The translations under genes and the position numbers were made by a program. This document shows positions 3,399 through 5,261 of a DNA stretch of 5,261 nt, in pieces (the first letter of the stretch is position 1; the number at the start of each line of letters is the position of its first letter). Origin of the DNA: Endomicrobiia bacterium (GTDB taxonomy: Bacteria; Elusimicrobiota; Endomicrobiia; Endomicrobiales; Endomicrobiaceae). The stretch spans positions 1-5,261 of the forward strand of contig WQUP01000107.1 in NCBI GenBank assembly GCA_009782015.1. The letters run 5' to 3'. Under the pieces are notes generated by a model. The model saw nothing but the letters and a program-made list of their open reading frames with translations, was not told the DNA's origin and searched no databases.

Positions 3399-5261
3399 AT
3401 GAATCTTTCCAAATTCACCGTCAAATCCCAGGAAGCTCTTGCCGACGCGCAAAATATCGCGCAGGATTACGGTAATCAGGAGATAACTCCGGAACATCTC
3501 TTGTACGCCCTAGTCAAGCAGGACGGCGGTACGGTAAAAGCCGTGATATTTAAATATGCCGCTGCCGGCCAGGAAGATTTGCTTCTTGCGAATATCGCCA
3601 AAGATCTGCTTGCCGAAATAGAAAAAAGACCGAAGGTCTCCGGCGGAAATGTATTTCTTTCCCAGGCTTTAAATAAAATACTCAACAACTCGGAGCGCGC
3701 CGCAAAAGACCTTAAAGACGACTTTGTTTCCACTGAACATATTTTGATAGCTATTGCCGATGAAACAGGCGAAGCCTGTTCAAAAATACTGAAAAAATAC
3801 GGGCTTACAAAAGACGTTATACTCAAAACTCTCGTAAGCATAAGGGGAGACCAAAGAGTGACGGATCAAAGCCCGGAAGACAAATATCAGGCGCTTGAAA
3901 AATACGGAAGAGATCTGACAGATCTTGCAAAACGCGGCAAGCTTGATCCCGTAATAGGCAGGGACGAAGAGATACGCCGCTGCGTGCAGGTTTTGTCGCG
4001 CAGAACTAAAAATAATCCCGTGATTATCGGCGAGCCCGGAGTAGGAAAAACAGCGATAGTCGAAGGCCTTGCGCAGCGCATAGTTTCCGGCGATATTCCC
4101 GAAAGCCTTAAAGATAAACGCGTGATAGCTCTTGACCTTGGCGCGCTGATAGCCGGCGCAAAGTACAGAGGCGAGTTTGAAGACAGGCTCAAAGCCGTTC
4201 TAAAAGAAATCCAGAATGCGCAAGGACGGATAATACTTTTTATAGACGAACTGCACACAATCGTCGGCGCGGGCTCGGCTGAAGGCGCAGTTGACGCGGC
4301 AAACATGCTTAAGCCCATGCTTGCAAGAGGCGAACTGAAACTCGTCGGAGCTACCACGCTTGACGAATACAGAAAACACATTGAAAAAGACGCGGCGCTT
4401 GAACGCCGTTTCCAGCCGGTGTATGCCGGCGAGCCTTCCGTTGAAGACACCATTGCGATACTTCGCGGAATAAAAGAAAGGTACGAAGTTCACCACGGCG
4501 TAAAGATAAAAGATTCCGCTCTTGTCGCTGCCGCGACGCTGAGCGCAAGATACATAACAGACAGGTATCTGCCCGATAAAGCCATAGATCTTGTGGACGA
4601 ATCGGCAAGCAGGCTGAGGATAGAAATAGATTCCATGCCTACGGAGCTTGACGCTGTCGAGCGCAGGCTCAGGCAGCTTGAAATAGAAAAGCAGGCGGTA
4701 AAAAAAGAGACCGACGCCGCTTCTAAAGAGCGCTTTGCAAATATGGAAAAAGAAATAGCAAAGCTCAAAGACGAGTCGGCCGCAATGAAAGCGCACTGGG
4801 AAAAGGAAAAATCTTCTATTTCGGCAATCAGAAAACTAAAAGCAGATCTTGAAGACATGAAAACCGAAGAACAGCGTCTTGAGAGGGGCGGAGATTTGAA
4901 CGCCGTGGCGGAAATACGCTACGGAAAAATACCGCAGGCTCAGAAGCAGCTTGAAGAAGAAAATAAAAAGCTGTCCAAACTCCAGAAAGAACAAAAGATG
5001 CTCAAAGAAGAAGTCGACGAGGAAGATATAGCCGAAGTCGTAAGCAAGTGGACGGGAATTCCGGTCACCCGCATGATGGAAGGCGAGATGCAGAAGCTTC
5101 TTAAGCTTGAGGATAAACTTCACGAGCGCGTTGTGGGGCAGGACGAAGCGATTGTCGCCATAGCCAATGCGGTGAGACGGTCGCGCTCCGGTCTTGCTGA
5201 TCCCAACAAACCGATAGGGACGTTTTTATTTCTTGGCCCCACCGGAGTGGGCAAAACCGAG
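3399..5261 (+). CDS. clpB: ATP-dependent protein disaggregase ClpB, 3' partial
   Basis: A cytoplasmic AAA+ hexamer that, with DnaK, threads aggregated proteins through its pore and rescues them after heat stress. The window holds 621 codons with no stop; E. coli ClpB has 857 residues, so roughly a quarter is missing. In order: double Clp N-domain (about 1-148, beginning [14 protein letters not shown]); NBD1 with GRDEEIRR (187-194), Walker A GEPGVGKT (211-218), pore loop KYRG (255-258), Walker B ending D283-E284, sensor GATT (317-320) and arginine pair R336-R337; the ClpB-specific coiled-coil middle domain (about 405-530); and the start of NBD2 with WTGIPV (551-556), VVGQDEA (578-584) and a second Walker A GPTGVGKT (613-620). 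The long middle domain and double NBD separate it from ClpA and ClpC. Full translation starts at ATG 3399 with a good RBS; a second start at 3858 is likely. Confidence 0.97.
   Translation, partial: MNLSKFTVKSQEALADAQNIAQDYGNQEITPEHLLYALVKQDGGTVKAVIFKYAAAGQEDLLLANIAKDLLAEIEKRPKVSGGNVFLSQALNKILNNSERAAKDLKDDFVSTEHILIAIADETGEACSKILKKYGLTKDVILKTLVSIRGDQRVTDQSPEDKYQALEKYGRDLTDLAKRGKLDPVIGRDEEIRRCVQVLSRRTKNNPVIIGEPGVGKTAIVEGLAQRIVSGDIPESLKDKRVIALDLGALIAGAKYRGEFEDRLKAVLKEIQNAQGRIILFIDELHTIVGAGSAEGAVDAANMLKPMLARGELKLVGATTLDEYRKHIEKDAALERRFQPVYAGEPSVEDTIAILRGIKERYEVHHGVKIKDSALVAAATLSARYITDRYLPDKAIDLVDESASRLRIEIDSMPTELDAVERRLRQLEIEKQAVKKETDAASKERFANMEKEIAKLKDESAAMKAHWEKEKSSISAIRKLKADLEDMKTEEQRLERGGDLNAVAEIRYGKIPQAQKQLEEENKKLSKLQKEQKMLKEEVDEEDIAEVVSKWTGIPVTRMMEGEMQKLLKLEDKLHERVVGQDEAIVAIANAVRRSRSGLADPNKPIGTFLFLGPTGVGKTE
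3844..3860 (+). promoter_or_regulatory. Internal GTG start with Shine-Dalgarno for short ClpB
   Basis: Codon 154 is GTG at 3858-3860, preceded by a GGGGAGA sequence at 3844-3850 whose GGAG core (3846-3849) ends 8 nt before it. In E. coli, ClpB is known to be made also from an internal GTG (Val149) at the same place, between the N-domain and NBD1, giving a form without the N-domain. Here the surrounding residues ([14 protein letters not shown]) align with that region. Confidence 0.6.

Noticed and set aside
3887..4858. Long minus-strand open frames (up to 198 codons) opposite clpB
   Set aside because: They are antisense shadows of a highly conserved coding sequence, with low-complexity Ser-rich translations and no plausible start signals.

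Overview
The window holds five genes, all on the + strand, from a bacterium of moderate GC content that uses ATA isoleucine codons freely. The style resembles Elusimicrobiota or a similar candidate phylum: short Firmicutes-type CysE, a TPR-bearing GT-C membrane protein, a tiny duplicated lysine-rich protein, and intergenic regions full of degenerate short-unit repeats. No rRNA or other marker is present, so the taxonomic guess is weak.

Layout. (1) Positions 2-1504: the 3' part of a polytopic GT-C/TMTC-like membrane protein ending in two TPRs; it begins before the window. (2) Positions 1505-1690: an AT-rich spacer with A-tracts phased at 10 bp, a 10-bp direct repeat, and a good sigma70-type promoter. 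(3) Positions 1691-2264: a two-gene operon of an excisionase-like HTH protein with a weak RBS, then a very basic 94-residue protein with two copies of a GYLYFIDK..GD.SRA module and a histone-H1-like tail, with a strong RBS. A GC-rich intrinsic terminator closes it. (4) Positions 2318-2515: a mosaic of small repeats that ends in a TTCACTC-type tract, which appears to supply the -35 box of cysE. (5) Positions 2516-3187: cysE, serine O-acetyltransferase, probably read from a leaderless mRNA. (6) Positions 3174-3382: a MITE-like inverted-repeat element of about 209 bp that overlaps the cysE stop codon. (7) Positions 3399-5261: clpB, open at the 3' edge, with a conserved-looking internal GTG start for a short isoform.

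The genes do not form one pathway. cysE (cysteine synthesis) and clpB (protein disaggregation) are ordinary housekeeping genes. The least explained parts are the HTH/basic-protein operon with its curved upstream DNA, which could be a small nucleoid or regulatory module, and the repeat family that brackets cysE and has contributed its promoter, its last codons and the clpB leader.
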